From Kumtagia yinganensis (GTDB lineage: Bacteria > Pseudomonadota > Alphaproteobacteria > Rhizobiales > Rhizobiaceae), in the NCBI RefSeq assembly GCF_040081985.1, contig NZ_JBEBMH010000026.1, positions 1 through 64,000 of the forward strand: a DNA stretch of 64,000 nucleotides, given 5' to 3'. The position numbers and the translations under genes are program-made. This document shows positions 51,384 through 60,410 of this stretch, piece by piece; positions within the stretch are counted from its first letter, which is position 1; every line of letters begins with the position of its first letter. A model generated the notes under the pieces. The model had not been told where the DNA came from, did no database searches, and saw nothing but the letters and a program-made list of their open reading frames with translations.

Positions 51384-52610
51384 TTAGACAAGCACCTCCA
51401 CCGGCGCCGGATGCCCGAGAAACGCTGTCGGACTCGCGGTCAAGCCATAGGCGCCCGCCTGGAAGATCACGACAAGATCCCCGATGCCGGCATGTGGGAG
51501 TGCTACGTCATCCCCGAGCAAATCTAGAGGCGTGCATAGGCATCCAACAACGGATACCTTTTCCAGTTCGGCATCATGCTTTTGGTCTACAACCGCTACA
51601 GGGTAGTTTCGGCGGATCACCTGACCGAAGTTTCCCGAGGCCGCCAACTGGTGGTGCAGCCCGCCGTCGACCACCAGATAGGTCTTGCCCCGCGAGACCT
51701 TGCGATCCACCACGCGCGTTACATAGATGCCGGCCTCGCCGACAAGGAATCTGCCAAGTTCGATGACCACCCGGGCGCTCTGGAAATTCGGCCGGATTTC
51801 TCGCTCGGCGAGATCGCCCAGGCATTCGCGGATCAGCGAAAGGTCGATCGGGCTGTCCTTCTCGAAGTAGGGAACACCGAACCCGCCGCCGAGATTAAGG
51901 TAACGGACCGGCCAAGGACATTCGGATGCCAGCCGTTTCAACAGCGCGACGTTCTTCACGAAGGCGTCGCACAAAATGTCCGCGCGAAGATTCTGCGAGC
52001 CCGCGAACAGATGAAATCCGAGGAATTCCAGATCCGTCGAGGCCAGTTCTTGCAACAGCGCGGGCACCTCCTCGGCATCGACCCCGAATTGCTGCGGGCC
52101 GCCGCCCATGCGCATGCCGGAACCCTTGACCTGATAATCTGGGTTGACCCGCAGGGCGACGCGAGGCCGAATGCCGAGCCTGTTGCCGATCTCGACGAGG
52201 CGCGAGGCCTCGTTCGAAGATTCCATCTCGATGGTCACGCCCGCAGCGACGGCCTGGGCGAGCTCCGCCGTGGTCTTGCCCGGTCCCGCGAAGCTGACAC
52301 GCGTGGCGGGTATCGGCGTATCGAGAGCCGTCTTCATCTCGAAGGCCGAGGCCACGTCGAAGGAATCGACCAGTCCCGCCATATGCTGGACCACGGCCGG
52401 CATCGGATTGGCCTTGATCGCATAGCTCAGATTGAATCCAGTTGGCAAAACGGAACGCAGGAGCCCGACCCGCTCCGTCAACAGGCGGCGGTCATAGGCA
52501 AAGAAGGGCGTGCTTCCTACGCGCTCGGCGAGCCGGCCGACGGCAATCCCCCCGGTTGCAATCTGGCCATCGACCACATCGTATAGCGCAATCGTCGGGT
52601 GCGAATTCAT
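51384..52610 (-). CDS. Fold-III PLP-dependent decarboxylase, exosortase-A-associated type
   Basis: A 408-residue alanine-racemase-fold decarboxylase related to diaminopimelate and ornithine decarboxylases. Lys66 in LSYAIKANPMP forms the Schiff base with PLP; GFHLFAGSQ, LGGGFGVPYF and IELGRFLVGEAG contact phosphate and substrate; GCLCTPLDLLGDD supplies the catalytic Cys of the partner subunit. It belongs to the branch found beside an AMP-ligase and an ACP in exosortase-A loci. Its start overlaps the ligase stop by 4 nt. The substrate is unknown: an amino acid or a carrier-bound aminoacyl group are the main options. Confidence 0.9.
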   Translation of the reverse strand: MNSHPTIALYDVVDGQIATGGIAVGRLAERVGSTPFFAYDRRLLTERVGLLRSVLPTGFNLSYAIKANPMPAVVQHMAGLVDSFDVASAFEMKTALDTPIPATRVSFAGPGKTTAELAQAVAAGVTIEMESSNEASRLVEIGNRLGIRPRVALRVNPDYQVKGSGMRMGGGPQQFGVDAEEVPALLQELASTDLEFLGFHLFAGSQNLRADILCDAFVKNVALLKRLASECPWPVRYLNLGGGFGVPYFEKDSPIDLSLIRECLGDLAEREIRPNFQSARVVIELGRFLVGEAGIYVTRVVDRKVSRGKTYLVVDGGLHHQLAASGNFGQVIRRNYPVAVVDQKHDAELEKVSVVGCLCTPLDLLGDDVALPHAGIGDLVVIFQAGAYGLTASPTAFLGHPAPVEVLV

Positions 52611-54172
52611 GAACTCACACGCTCACGCAGCAGAACCCGATCCAGCTTGCCGTTCGGCGTCGTCGGAAGCGCCGGCAACTCCACCACCGATGAAGGAACC
52701 ATATATTGCGGCAATTGCTGCCTGAACCGTCCGAGCAGGCCGGGGATGTCGAGTGCACCATTGAGCGAGCTCGCAATGAGGACTATGCGCTGTCCCAGCG
52801 CCGCATCTTCAATGCCGAGCGCGACGGCCTCGCGCACGAAGCCGGTGCCATAGGCGACCTCTTCGATCTCGGTCGGGCTGACCCGATAGCCTGATGTCTT
52901 GATCATCTCGTCGCGGCGGCCCACGAAAAACAGGAAGCCTTCCTCATCCTCGACGACCGTATCGCCGGAAAAGACTGCAATCTCGGGCGAGCGCCAAGCC
53001 GCTTCGCGGTATGGCCGGAAACGTTCCGCCGTCCGCGCCGGATCGTTCCAGTAGCCCATTGCAACCAGCGGGCCTCGGTGCACAAGTTCGCCGTGCTCGC
53101 CGGGATTGCAGCGTGATCCGTCCGGCCGCAAGACCAGGATTTCGGCGTTGGGAATTGCCTTGCCGATTGAATCCGGCCGGCGGTCGACTTCCGAAGGGTC
53201 GAGATAGGTCGAGCGGAAGGCTTCGGTGAGGCCATACATGAGGTAGGGCAGCGCTTGTGGAAACAAGGCTCGCAACCGGTCGAGCGTCGCCTTGGGCATC
53301 CGCCCGCCCGTATTGGCGAAATAGCGCAACCTCGAGGCCGTCTCCGGTGGCCAGTTCTGGTTCACCACTTGGATCCAGAACGGCGGGACGCCTGTGATCC
53401 CCGTCACCTTGTGCTTCTCGCACAGCCGAACCACGTCCTGCGGCAAGAGATAGTTCATAAGAACGACATGCGCACCCGCGTTGAATGCCGTCGTCAGTTG
53501 GCTCAGTCCGGCATCGAAACTCAACGGCAGCACCGACAGGATCGTATCGGCGGGCGTGTTGCCCAGATAGTGGCTGACGCTCTCGGCGCCGACGATCAGG
53601 TTGCGATGGCTGAGCACCACGCCCTTGGGCTTGCCGGTGCTTCCGGACGTGTAGAGAATCGCCGCCATGTCGCAGTCGACGCTGGTCAGCCTGGGTGGCT
53701 CGGCCTGCTCCTTCGCGAACTCGGGCCGCCAGTGACGCAGTTCGCCTCGGAACCAGGTATCTTTTCCAGCTTCGTCGTCCACAAGGATGACATGCTCGAA
53801 TGACGTATCGCATCCTTCGAGCTGCGCAAGTCGATCGGCCGAGGTCACGAGCACGCGGACATTGCAGTCGTTGAGGATGTAGGCGACCTGCTGCGGTCTC
53901 AGCAAGGAATTGACGGGAACGGCAACGCAGCCCGCTGCCGCGATGCCGAATATCGCGGTAACCGTCTCGATGCGCTTTTCGAGCAGGACTGCCACCCGAT
54001 CGTCGCGGCTCAGTCCTATTTTCACCAGCCCGGCGGCAAATCCGCAGACCTGTTGCCAAAGCTGGGAATAGGTGAGGGTTGAGTTCTTGTATGTTATGGC
54101 CGGGGCGTCGCCGTGTTCCGCCGCTGCCTGCCGCAGCAGGTGAGAAAGATTGTATCTTATCGCAGGTCTCAT
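52607..54172 (-). CDS. AMP-dependent acyl/aminoacyl-ACP ligase, exosortase-A-associated type
   Basis: A 521-residue ANL-superfamily ligase. The P-loop is ILYTSGSTGKPKGVVLSH (about residues 170-187), the A5 motif YGLTEAFRSTYL (about 310), the hinge and A8 region GRRDEMIKTSGYRVSPTEIE and the A10 Lys in TTPNGKLDR near the end. It should adenylate a carboxylic or amino acid and load it on CoA or on the ACP two genes downstream. The ATG at 54172 gives a normal N-terminus (MRPAIRYNLSHLLRQAA); the upstream gene ends 17 nt before. Known relatives lie beside a decarboxylase in exosortase-A loci, as here, but no exosortase or PEP-CTERM protein is visible in this window. Confidence 0.9.
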   Translation of the reverse strand: MRPAIRYNLSHLLRQAAAEHGDAPAITYKNSTLTYSQLWQQVCGFAAGLVKIGLSRDDRVAVLLEKRIETVTAIFGIAAAGCVAVPVNSLLRPQQVAYILNDCNVRVLVTSADRLAQLEGCDTSFEHVILVDDEAGKDTWFRGELRHWRPEFAKEQAEPPRLTSVDCDMAAILYTSGSTGKPKGVVLSHRNLIVGAESVSHYLGNTPADTILSVLPLSFDAGLSQLTTAFNAGAHVVLMNYLLPQDVVRLCEKHKVTGITGVPPFWIQVVNQNWPPETASRLRYFANTGGRMPKATLDRLRALFPQALPYLMYGLTEAFRSTYLDPSEVDRRPDSIGKAIPNAEILVLRPDGSRCNPGEHGELVHRGPLVAMGYWNDPARTAERFRPYREAAWRSPEIAVFSGDTVVEDEEGFLFFVGRRDEMIKTSGYRVSPTEIEEVAYGTGFVREAVALGIEDAALGQRIVLIASSLNGALDIPGLLGRFRQQLPQYMVPSSVVELPALPTTPNGKLDRVLLRERVSS

Positions 54173-54189
54173 GCTACGCTCACTCTTCG

Positions 54190-55077
54190 CTACCACGGCA
54201 CGCATGTGAGTTCGCTGTACAGGTAGTCCACCTGTTCCGGCCTCAAGCGGCTGCTGCGAAACATCTTGGGTCGTGGCGATCGAAGCAAGATGGCGAATCG
54301 GGGGAAATCTCGGACAACCCTCTTTTCCACCAAAGTCGCCACAATCCCGAAATGCATAAGCAGATAGCCGTATAGATGTCGGCCGGACTTACGGAACAGT
54401 TCGGGGTTGCCAACATGCAGTATGGAGGCGAACAGCGGCAGGTTCTTCCTTCGGTCCCTCCGGAACATGACGTAGCAGTGCTGGTTCCCGGCAAGAATGA
54501 CGAGATGATGCGCGGCGGCGGCATGTGCGTGGTCGCGATAGATGTCACGATCCCGTCCCTCAAGAAAGGATTCGATCATCGCCGGGTCGGATACGATGCG
54601 GGTCCGCGTCAGCCAGCCCGCAGGCCACGGCAAATTCGGAACGAGCGCCGTCGCGGTATCGAGAAGCTGGAAATTGAGCCGGGCGTTCAGCGGAACGACG
54701 TTGCCGCTCGGCGACAGGTCCGTGAAGGTGAAACCATCCTGGGACAGTATTGCCCGCAGGAGCCTGAGGCCTTGCGCCCTTTGCTCCTCGCGCACGCACC
54801 AGGCCGCCAGATTGCAGAACTTCTCGATCGACCCGTCAATGCAACGCTGCGAATAGAACGCCAGATAGACGCCCTGGATACGGTCGCCGGAAACCAGCAT
54901 GAAACCATGATTCGGCGATGTCTGCTGCCATGTCGGCCTGATCGCCGCCGCCCATACGCTGGACGGAATCCGTTCGTTCAGTTCCTCGTGCAGAAACTCT
55001 GCCACATCAGACACGTCCGCAGGCGCGATAGGACGTATCTCGACCGGCCGACCGGCCGGTTTCGCATTCGAATACAT
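54190..55077 (-). CDS. GNAT-like acyltransferase, first gene of the ACP operon
   Basis: A 295-residue cytoplasmic protein with a GNAT-like N-terminal half: VEIRPIAPADVSDVAEFL opens the fold, and REEQRAQGLRLLRAIL (about residues 98-113) resembles the acetyl-CoA pyrophosphate loop, though the canonical Q/R-x2-G-x-G/A is only partly kept. The second half (about 170-295) may be a further GNAT-type lobe. A GGGG site precedes the ATG at 55077. It lies 17 nt upstream of the ligase gene, so it leads the operon. A plausible job is transfer of the ACP-bound group to an amine or hydroxyl; this is inference from order only. Confidence 0.65.
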   Translation of the reverse strand: MYSNAKPAGRPVEIRPIAPADVSDVAEFLHEELNERIPSSVWAAAIRPTWQQTSPNHGFMLVSGDRIQGVYLAFYSQRCIDGSIEKFCNLAAWCVREEQRAQGLRLLRAILSQDGFTFTDLSPSGNVVPLNARLNFQLLDTATALVPNLPWPAGWLTRTRIVSDPAMIESFLEGRDRDIYRDHAHAAAAHHLVILAGNQHCYVMFRRDRRKNLPLFASILHVGNPELFRKSGRHLYGYLLMHFGIVATLVEKRVVRDFPRFAILLRSPRPKMFRSSRLRPEQVDYLYSELTCVPW

Positions 55078-55230
55078 CACCCCAACCTCATCCCGGTTGC
55101 CGGCCGCGAACGGCGGGCACGAGAGCCACATTGATTCGGTTTAACGCAACCACTCGACCGATGGCACTTGAACAAAGGGGGCAACCGCCTACCCTGTTGG
55201 CTGACTGGAGGTTAGAGGAAAGGAAAACGT
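55078..55230. promoter_or_regulatory. Divergent promoter region, ACP operon and glycosyltransferase pair
   Basis: A 153-bp gap between the minus-strand seven-gene operon and two plus-strand glycosyltransferase genes. Both promoters must lie here, which makes shared control likely. An AGGAAAGG ribosome site (55217-55224) serves the plus-strand gene. Confidence 0.45.
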
Positions 55231-56499
55231 ATGGTCGCAGCGGGGTTAATCCTCGCTTGGGAGGCGACCATTTCTCGAAATCACCATGTTCTAATCTTGG
55301 TCGAAAATCTGCCAGTGCCTTTTGATCGGCGCGTTTGGCAGGAAGCTCAAGCGTTGAACGACGCCGGCTATGAAGTATCCGTGATTTGTCCCAAGGGCAA
55401 AGGCTACGACAAGTCGTACGAGGTCATAGGCGGCATCCACGTCTATCGGCACCCGCTGCGGGAGGCACAGTCAGCCGCCGGCTATATGGAAGAATACTCC
55501 ACGGCTCTCTTCCACCAGTTTCGCCTTTCGTTGAAGGTTCGGCGGCGTCGGCGTATCGACGTCATCCAGGCGTGCAATCCGCCCGACCTGATGTTTCTCG
55601 TCGCCGGCCTTCATAAATTGTTTTTTGGAAGCTATTTCGTCTTTGACCATCATGATCTCGGTCCAGAGCTCTATCTGACCAAGTTCGGACGAAAGGGCGT
55701 GCTCTATAAAACGATGTGTCTTCTGGAGAGGCTGACCTTCCGGATGGCAGACGCCAGCATTGCCACCAACGAAACTTTTCGAGACATCGCGGTGGCCCGC
55801 GGCCGCATGCACCCAGGTCGGGTCGCGGTCGTAAAGAGCTACCCCGAGGCCAAGAAATTCCAGCGTACGGGAGCGAGCGAGTCACTCGTCTCCCGGGGCA
55901 AGCATCTCGTTGGGTATCTGGGAATCATGGGCGCCCAGGATGGTGTCGAGACCCTGATCCGGGCAATGGTCGAGATTCAGCATGTCCGCAAGCGGGAAGA
56001 CGTCGCCTGTATCGTCATCGGCGACGGACCAGACCTCGGACGGCTTCAGGCTCTTGCCTCGGAACTGGACGTCAATCAATCTGTGCAATTTGCCGGTTAC
56101 CTCAGCGGCGCTTCCCTGATGTCGCACTTGTCGGCCCTAACCGTCGGCGTGATCCCGGATCCGCCGAACGAGTTCAACGACAAGCTGTCGATGAACAAGG
56201 TGTTCGAATATATGATGCTGGGACTGCCCTTCGTTCAGTTCAATCTGCGCCAGGCAGCCTATGAAGCCAAGAACGCGGCGTTGGTCATCGACGAGCATTC
56301 TCCGCAGGCCTTGGCGAATGGCATACTCGTTCTGGTGGACGATCCCGACCGGCGCAGGGACATGGGAATGGTTGGACGTGCTATCGCCGAGCGTGAATTT
56401 CAATGGTCCGCGGAAGCGGGACGCTACCTTGCCACCTACCGGGACTTGTTGAACCCGCGGCCGAACGCAAATGATCAGCGTTATTATCCCGCATCTTGA
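55231..56499 (+). CDS. Glycosyltransferase family 4
   Basis: A 422-residue GT-B glycosyltransferase. The N-terminal acceptor domain starts NHHVLILVENLPVPFDRRVW, with YEVSVICPKG and a DHHDLGPELY acidic cluster. The C-terminal nucleotide-binding domain has LVGYLGIMGAQDGVETLI, IVIGDGPDLGRLQ and NKVFEYMMLGLPFV with the Glu of the EX7E-type motif. The ATG at 55231 follows AGGAAAGG. The last 29 nt overlap the next glycosyltransferase gene, so the pair is co-translated. The sugar is unknown. Confidence 0.9.
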   Translation: MVAAGLILAWEATISRNHHVLILVENLPVPFDRRVWQEAQALNDAGYEVSVICPKGKGYDKSYEVIGGIHVYRHPLREAQSAAGYMEEYSTALFHQFRLSLKVRRRRRIDVIQACNPPDLMFLVAGLHKLFFGSYFVFDHHDLGPELYLTKFGRKGVLYKTMCLLERLTFRMADASIATNETFRDIAVARGRMHPGRVAVVKSYPEAKKFQRTGASESLVSRGKHLVGYLGIMGAQDGVETLIRAMVEIQHVRKREDVACIVIGDGPDLGRLQALASELDVNQSVQFAGYLSGASLMSHLSALTVGVIPDPPNEFNDKLSMNKVFEYMMLGLPFVQFNLRQAAYEAKNAALVIDEHSPQALANGILVLVDDPDRRRDMGMVGRAIAEREFQWSAEAGRYLATYRDLLNPRPNANDQRYYPAS

Positions 56500-57373
56500 G
56501 CAGCCTGAGGCGCTGTTCCGCTGCCTGTCGTCCCTGCGTGCTCAGGAAGGCGTCGGCCAGCCCTTCGAGATCACCGTGGTCGACAATGGCTCGAAGGTGC
56601 CGCCGGAGGAAGTGTGCCGCGCGTTCCCAAACGTGGCCCTCCTCTCACAACCGATCCCAGGCCCGGGGCCGGCTCGCAACCTCGGCGTGGCCCACTCCAC
56701 GGGCGATATTCTCGTGTTTATCGATGCCGACTGTGTCGCCCACCGCAACTGGCTGGCTCAGATCGAGCGGCGGTTCAGGGAATCCGAGGATGTCTGCATC
56801 CTCGGGGGAGATGTACGGATCCTCTACGAGAATCCGGACAGGCTAACCCTGCTGGAAGCCTATGAGAGCGTCTTTGCCTATCGCATGAAGGAATATATCG
56901 CCAAGCAGGGCTTTACCGGAACCGGCAATCTGGCGGTGCGCGCCTCCACATTCGCGGCGATCGGCCCGTTCGGCGGGATCAACATCGCCGAGGACCGCGA
57001 CTGGGGCCAGCGGGCGCTGCGGCAGGGCTATCGGACATATTACTGCCCGGAGATGATCATCTATCATCCTGCGCGCAAAAGCTTTGCCGAACTGGCACAA
57101 AAATGGGAACGCCACACCGCGCATGATTTTGCGCAGTTTCAATCGAAGCCCGGATGGAGGTTGCGCTGGGTAGGGCGTAGCGCAGCGGTAGCACTGTCGC
57201 CACCGGCTGAACTGCTTCGCATCGGATTTTCCGATCGGCTCAAAGGATTTCACGCCCGCCTGCTTGCATTTCTGGGCGTTGTGATGATTCGCCTTTATCG
57301 GTCCGGCCTCATGGTTTCCCTCGCCTTCGGCGGGGACGCTTCCCACCGGAGCGCGCGCTGGAACCGAACCTGA
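56471..57373 (+). CDS. Glycosyltransferase family 2
   Basis: A 300-residue GT2 enzyme with ISVIIPHLEQPEALFRCL at the N-terminus, ITVVDNGSKVPP, GPGPARNLGVAHSTGDILVF and IDADCVAHRNWL (DxD region), then GTGNLAVRAS and NIAEDRDWGQRALRQG with the ED/W acceptor motif. The C-terminal part (about 225-285) is hydrophobic and may associate with the membrane. It overlaps the GT4 gene by 29 nt. Confidence 0.88.
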   Translation: MISVIIPHLEQPEALFRCLSSLRAQEGVGQPFEITVVDNGSKVPPEEVCRAFPNVALLSQPIPGPGPARNLGVAHSTGDILVFIDADCVAHRNWLAQIERRFRESEDVCILGGDVRILYENPDRLTLLEAYESVFAYRMKEYIAKQGFTGTGNLAVRASTFAAIGPFGGINIAEDRDWGQRALRQGYRTYYCPEMIIYHPARKSFAELAQKWERHTAHDFAQFQSKPGWRLRWVGRSAAVALSPPAELLRIGFSDRLKGFHARLLAFLGVVMIRLYRSGLMVSLAFGGDASHRSARWNRT

Positions 57374-58204
57374 CAGGATGTCGAAGGGCTGCTTTTGGTG
57401 ACGGCGCGCATCAGAATCGAACCGGGCGCAAATCCGATTCAAACGCATATCCTCCATACCTTTTCATCGGCCCGCTGATGCCGGAAACTCGCGAAGATCG
57501 GCCGACGTGAGCCTATTCACGCTTACCGATCGAGATATGCCCCCTCGCAGTCTGTGACAAAATGGCGCCCTTCGGCCTTCCGCCCGAAGGCTAGCACCAA
57601 ACCGGCGACTGTAGTGTCATCTGTAAGCCCTTGGCATCGTCGCGGTTAAATCCAGTGCAGACGGCTGTAACCCGAGAACCGTGATCCGCACCTTGGAAAA
57701 GCGATCACGACGCTGAACGTCGGGATCGTCAAGCGCCGCGACCAAACCAGCGGTTCTGTCATGCTGCCGCAACACGTCCCTCGGCCGTGAAGCGACATGG
57801 TGCGGTACAACCGCTGCCGGCGTCTGACCAATCATTGGGAACGTCTCGCCTCCAAGGCGCGTGAGCCCTAAAGCCCGCCTCCGTCGAAGCATTTCATTGG
57901 TGATGTTGCCGACCCGCTTTCTGATCTGAAGTGATTCGATGATTCGACTCGCGTCATGGGCGAAGCCGCCTGCCAATATTCGAGTTCTGGCGCGGCGTAT
58001 CCGCAGCAGTATGGGAAAATTGTATTGCCGTCGCGTCGATCACCGATCGAGCAAACTCAAGGCCAATACCTGCATGTAGGCCGGCGTGAAACGAAATACG
58101 CACTGGACACAACCTTTGGATGCTTGCGGCCTGCGGAGCATACCTCTAAAGGTTCATGGCATCACTAATCGGGGCGGGGGTCTCAGCTTTGAAAGGTACT
58201 CTGC
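57374..58204. other. Intergenic stretch with transposase relic and beta-helix promoter
   Basis: About 830 bp without an intact gene. The middle holds an IS5-type transposase relic, listed separately; the last 250 bp should contain the promoter of the secreted beta-helix gene. No terminator for the glycosyltransferase pair was recognised. Confidence 0.4.
57600..57940 (+). pseudogene. Degenerate IS5 family transposase, C-terminal part
   Basis: Plus-strand frames, joined across several frameshifts and stops, give successive pieces of an IS5-type transposase C-terminus: a piece with RTLEKR, then VGIVKRRDQTSGSVMLPQ (57711 onward), then YNRCRRLTNHWERLASKA just before a stop. These match the usual order EIVKRxD, VLPxRW, RCRRL and WE. 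The gene is dead. Limits are approximate and the flanking inverted repeats could not be found. It marks past insertion directly upstream of the secreted beta-helix gene. Confidence 0.55.
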
Positions 58205-60148
58205 ATGGCAATTCCGGCAGGCTTTCCTGACGCGTCCACGACAGGCGTCCCCGACGGAACCGTACTAACCTCGTACACCGGCCCCTCGACAATCACCAAA
58301 GACGGAACGGTGATTGAAAACAAAATTATCGATGGCTCCCTGATTGTCTCCGCCGACAATGTTATCATCCGAAACTGCAAAATCAACTATAACGGGTGGT
58401 GGGGTATCGACGCCGAGGGCGCGAAAAATATCACCATCCAGAACTGCGACATTGTCGGACCTGGCTACGGCGGCGACAGTAACGCGGGAATTCTGGGAAG
58501 CGGGACTTTTCTGCGCAACGATATCTCCAAGTCGGAGAACGGGATTGTTCTCCAAGGCGGCGCAAGCACGGTAAAAGGAAACTATATACACGACCTCGAA
58601 GACGGCGCTGGCGACCCCCACTATGACGGAATTTCCGTTCAAGGCGGCCAAAATGGCGTTCTGATCGAGGATAACACGGTCATCGGGCGCGATACGTCGG
58701 ACGTATTCATCAAGAATGATTTCGGACCGATCTCGAATGTCACGGTCAATCATAACTATCTGGCCGGCAATCCCGGGATCAATATCTACGTCGACGGCCG
58801 TGCCTCGGGCGGCCCTATTACTGGCGTCACCATCACCAACAACTATCTCGAGAAGGGCTACTACGGCTACTACTCGGTAGACAACAGTTCTCCGGTCATC
58901 TCCGACAATATCGAGTATCTTCCCGGCGAGGCGCCGCCTGTCATACCAGGCTATTCCTTTGCGGGAACCGCCGGCAATGACTTCTTGCCCCTCGCCGGGC
59001 AGTCAACCGGCGGAAATGACATACTCCGCGGGCTCGGCGGCAACGATGTTCTTATTGGCGGTCGTGGCGCTGACACGATCGATGGCGGCACGGGTATCGA
59101 CACGGCGAGCTACGCCACATCGAACGCCGGAGTCAGGGTCAGCCTCTACACCGGCACCACGGCTGGCGGCGATGCCAACGTCGATACGCTGCTCAGCATT
59201 GAGAACCTGACCGGCTCCCGCTACTCAGACATTCTGGTCGGCAACAACAGCGCCAATGTGCTGCGTGACGGCAGCAGCGTCGGCGACCTGCTGAAGGGGC
59301 TCGGCGGAAATGACACATACCAGGTCTATTCCGCCAATACCGTGATCGCTGAAGGCGCCGGGAATGGCACCGCGGACCGAGTGATGGCAGGGGTCGACTA
59401 CAAGCTGGGCGCCGGCGTATACGTAGAGGTGTTGTCCACCAACGGGACTGCCGGAACTGATCGGATCAACCTCACCGGCAACGCGCTGCACCAGGAGATC
59501 CTCGGCAATGCCGGCGCAAACGTGCTGCGCGACGGTGGTGGCGTTGGGGACGTCCTGAAAGGGCTCGGCGGCAACGACATCTACCAGATCTACAGTTCCG
59601 CCACCACGATCGTGGAAACGTCGTCGTCCGACAAAGCCGACCATGTGATGGCGGCGGTCGACTATCAACTTGGCGCAGGTGTTCGCGTCGAGATTTTGAG
59701 CACCAACGGCTCGACAGACACGTCGCCCATCACACTTATCGGCAACGAGTTCGCCCAGCGGATATTCGGCAATGCCGGCGACAACCGACTCGAGGGGCGT
59801 GAAGGGAACGACACGCTGCGCGGGTTCGGCGGCGACGACACCTTCGTCTTCAATACGAAGCTCGGGTCGTCCAATGTCGACACGGTGCTCGATTTCCATG
59901 CGGCGGACGACCGGTTCCTCCTGTCGGACAACATCTTCACGGCGCTGACACCCGGCACGCTCGCGGCCACAGCCTTCCGCGCCAACACCACCGGCCTGGC
60001 TGGCGACGCGACCGATCGCATCATTTACGAGACCGATACCGGAAAGCTCTTCTATGACGCCGACGGCCTCGGCGGCTCAGCGGGCATCCACTTTGCGACC
60101 TTGACTGGTACGCCAAGCATCACAAACGCGGATTTCTCCGTGGCATGA
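58205..60148 (+). CDS. Secreted beta-helix protein with RTX C-terminus
   Basis: A 647-residue protein without an N-terminal signal. Residues 1-245 form a right-handed beta-helix nearly the same as that of the membrane-anchored protein at 44.8 kb (IPAGFPDASTTGVPDGT, GWWGIDAEGAKNIT). An RTX part follows (about 255-580) with GGNDVLIGGRGADTIDGG and three related segments with NVLRDG, LKGLGGNDxY and KLGAGVxVEVLSTNG-type sequence. The C-terminus (about 590-647; IIYETDTGKLFYDADGLGG) is typical of type I secretion substrates. The ATG at 58205 follows AAAGGT at 7 nt. Export by the transporter at 23-27 kb is likely. It may bind, cleave or epimerise exopolysaccharide outside the cell. Confidence 0.92.
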   Translation: MAIPAGFPDASTTGVPDGTVLTSYTGPSTITKDGTVIENKIIDGSLIVSADNVIIRNCKINYNGWWGIDAEGAKNITIQNCDIVGPGYGGDSNAGILGSGTFLRNDISKSENGIVLQGGASTVKGNYIHDLEDGAGDPHYDGISVQGGQNGVLIEDNTVIGRDTSDVFIKNDFGPISNVTVNHNYLAGNPGINIYVDGRASGGPITGVTITNNYLEKGYYGYYSVDNSSPVISDNIEYLPGEAPPVIPGYSFAGTAGNDFLPLAGQSTGGNDILRGLGGNDVLIGGRGADTIDGGTGIDTASYATSNAGVRVSLYTGTTAGGDANVDTLLSIENLTGSRYSDILVGNNSANVLRDGSSVGDLLKGLGGNDTYQVYSANTVIAEGAGNGTADRVMAGVDYKLGAGVYVEVLSTNGTAGTDRINLTGNALHQEILGNAGANVLRDGGGVGDVLKGLGGNDIYQIYSSATTIVETSSSDKADHVMAAVDYQLGAGVRVEILSTNGSTDTSPITLIGNEFAQRIFGNAGDNRLEGREGNDTLRGFGGDDTFVFNTKLGSSNVDTVLDFHAADDRFLLSDNIFTALTPGTLAATAFRANTTGLAGDATDRIIYETDTGKLFYDADGLGGSAGIHFATLTGTPSITNADFSVA

Positions 60149-60283
60149 TTGCTCGGGAGGCCTCCGAAGGTTTTCCATCGATGGCCCTCTACCACCGCCC
60201 TAAAGTATGACCCGCTAGGGTCCCGTATCTGGGCACTCCGTGGCGCAAGTGATCAGCGCCACGGACAAGCGACAAGATCAAGA

Positions 60284-60315
60284 AACGCCGAGGCCGCCAG
60301 CGCGGCCTCGGCGTT
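60284..60315. terminator. Strong hairpin between convergent genes
   Basis: AACGCCGAGGCCGC (60284-60297) and GCGGCCTCGGCGTT (60302-60315) form a perfect 14-bp stem with a 4-nt loop, between the convergent beta-helix gene and the gene ending at 60411. On the minus strand the stem is followed by a T-rich stretch (TTTCTTGATCTTG), so it should terminate that gene. On the plus strand the T-run is short. Confidence 0.75.
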
Positions 60316-60410
60316 GTGCGCCAACCGGCTCTCAAAGCGCAATTTTGTGCGACGTGCGAGCGTTGGTAGAAGCCCTTGCCCGCCACAAGCAACCGAATCT
60401 ATGATTTCGG

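Noticed and set aside
52607..54172. Nonribosomal peptide synthetase module
   Set aside because: The adenylation-type enzyme and the carrier protein are separate proteins and there is no condensation domain in the operon.
57617..57976. 119-residue minus-strand open frame
   Set aside because: It is antisense to the IS5-type relic and shows no family features.
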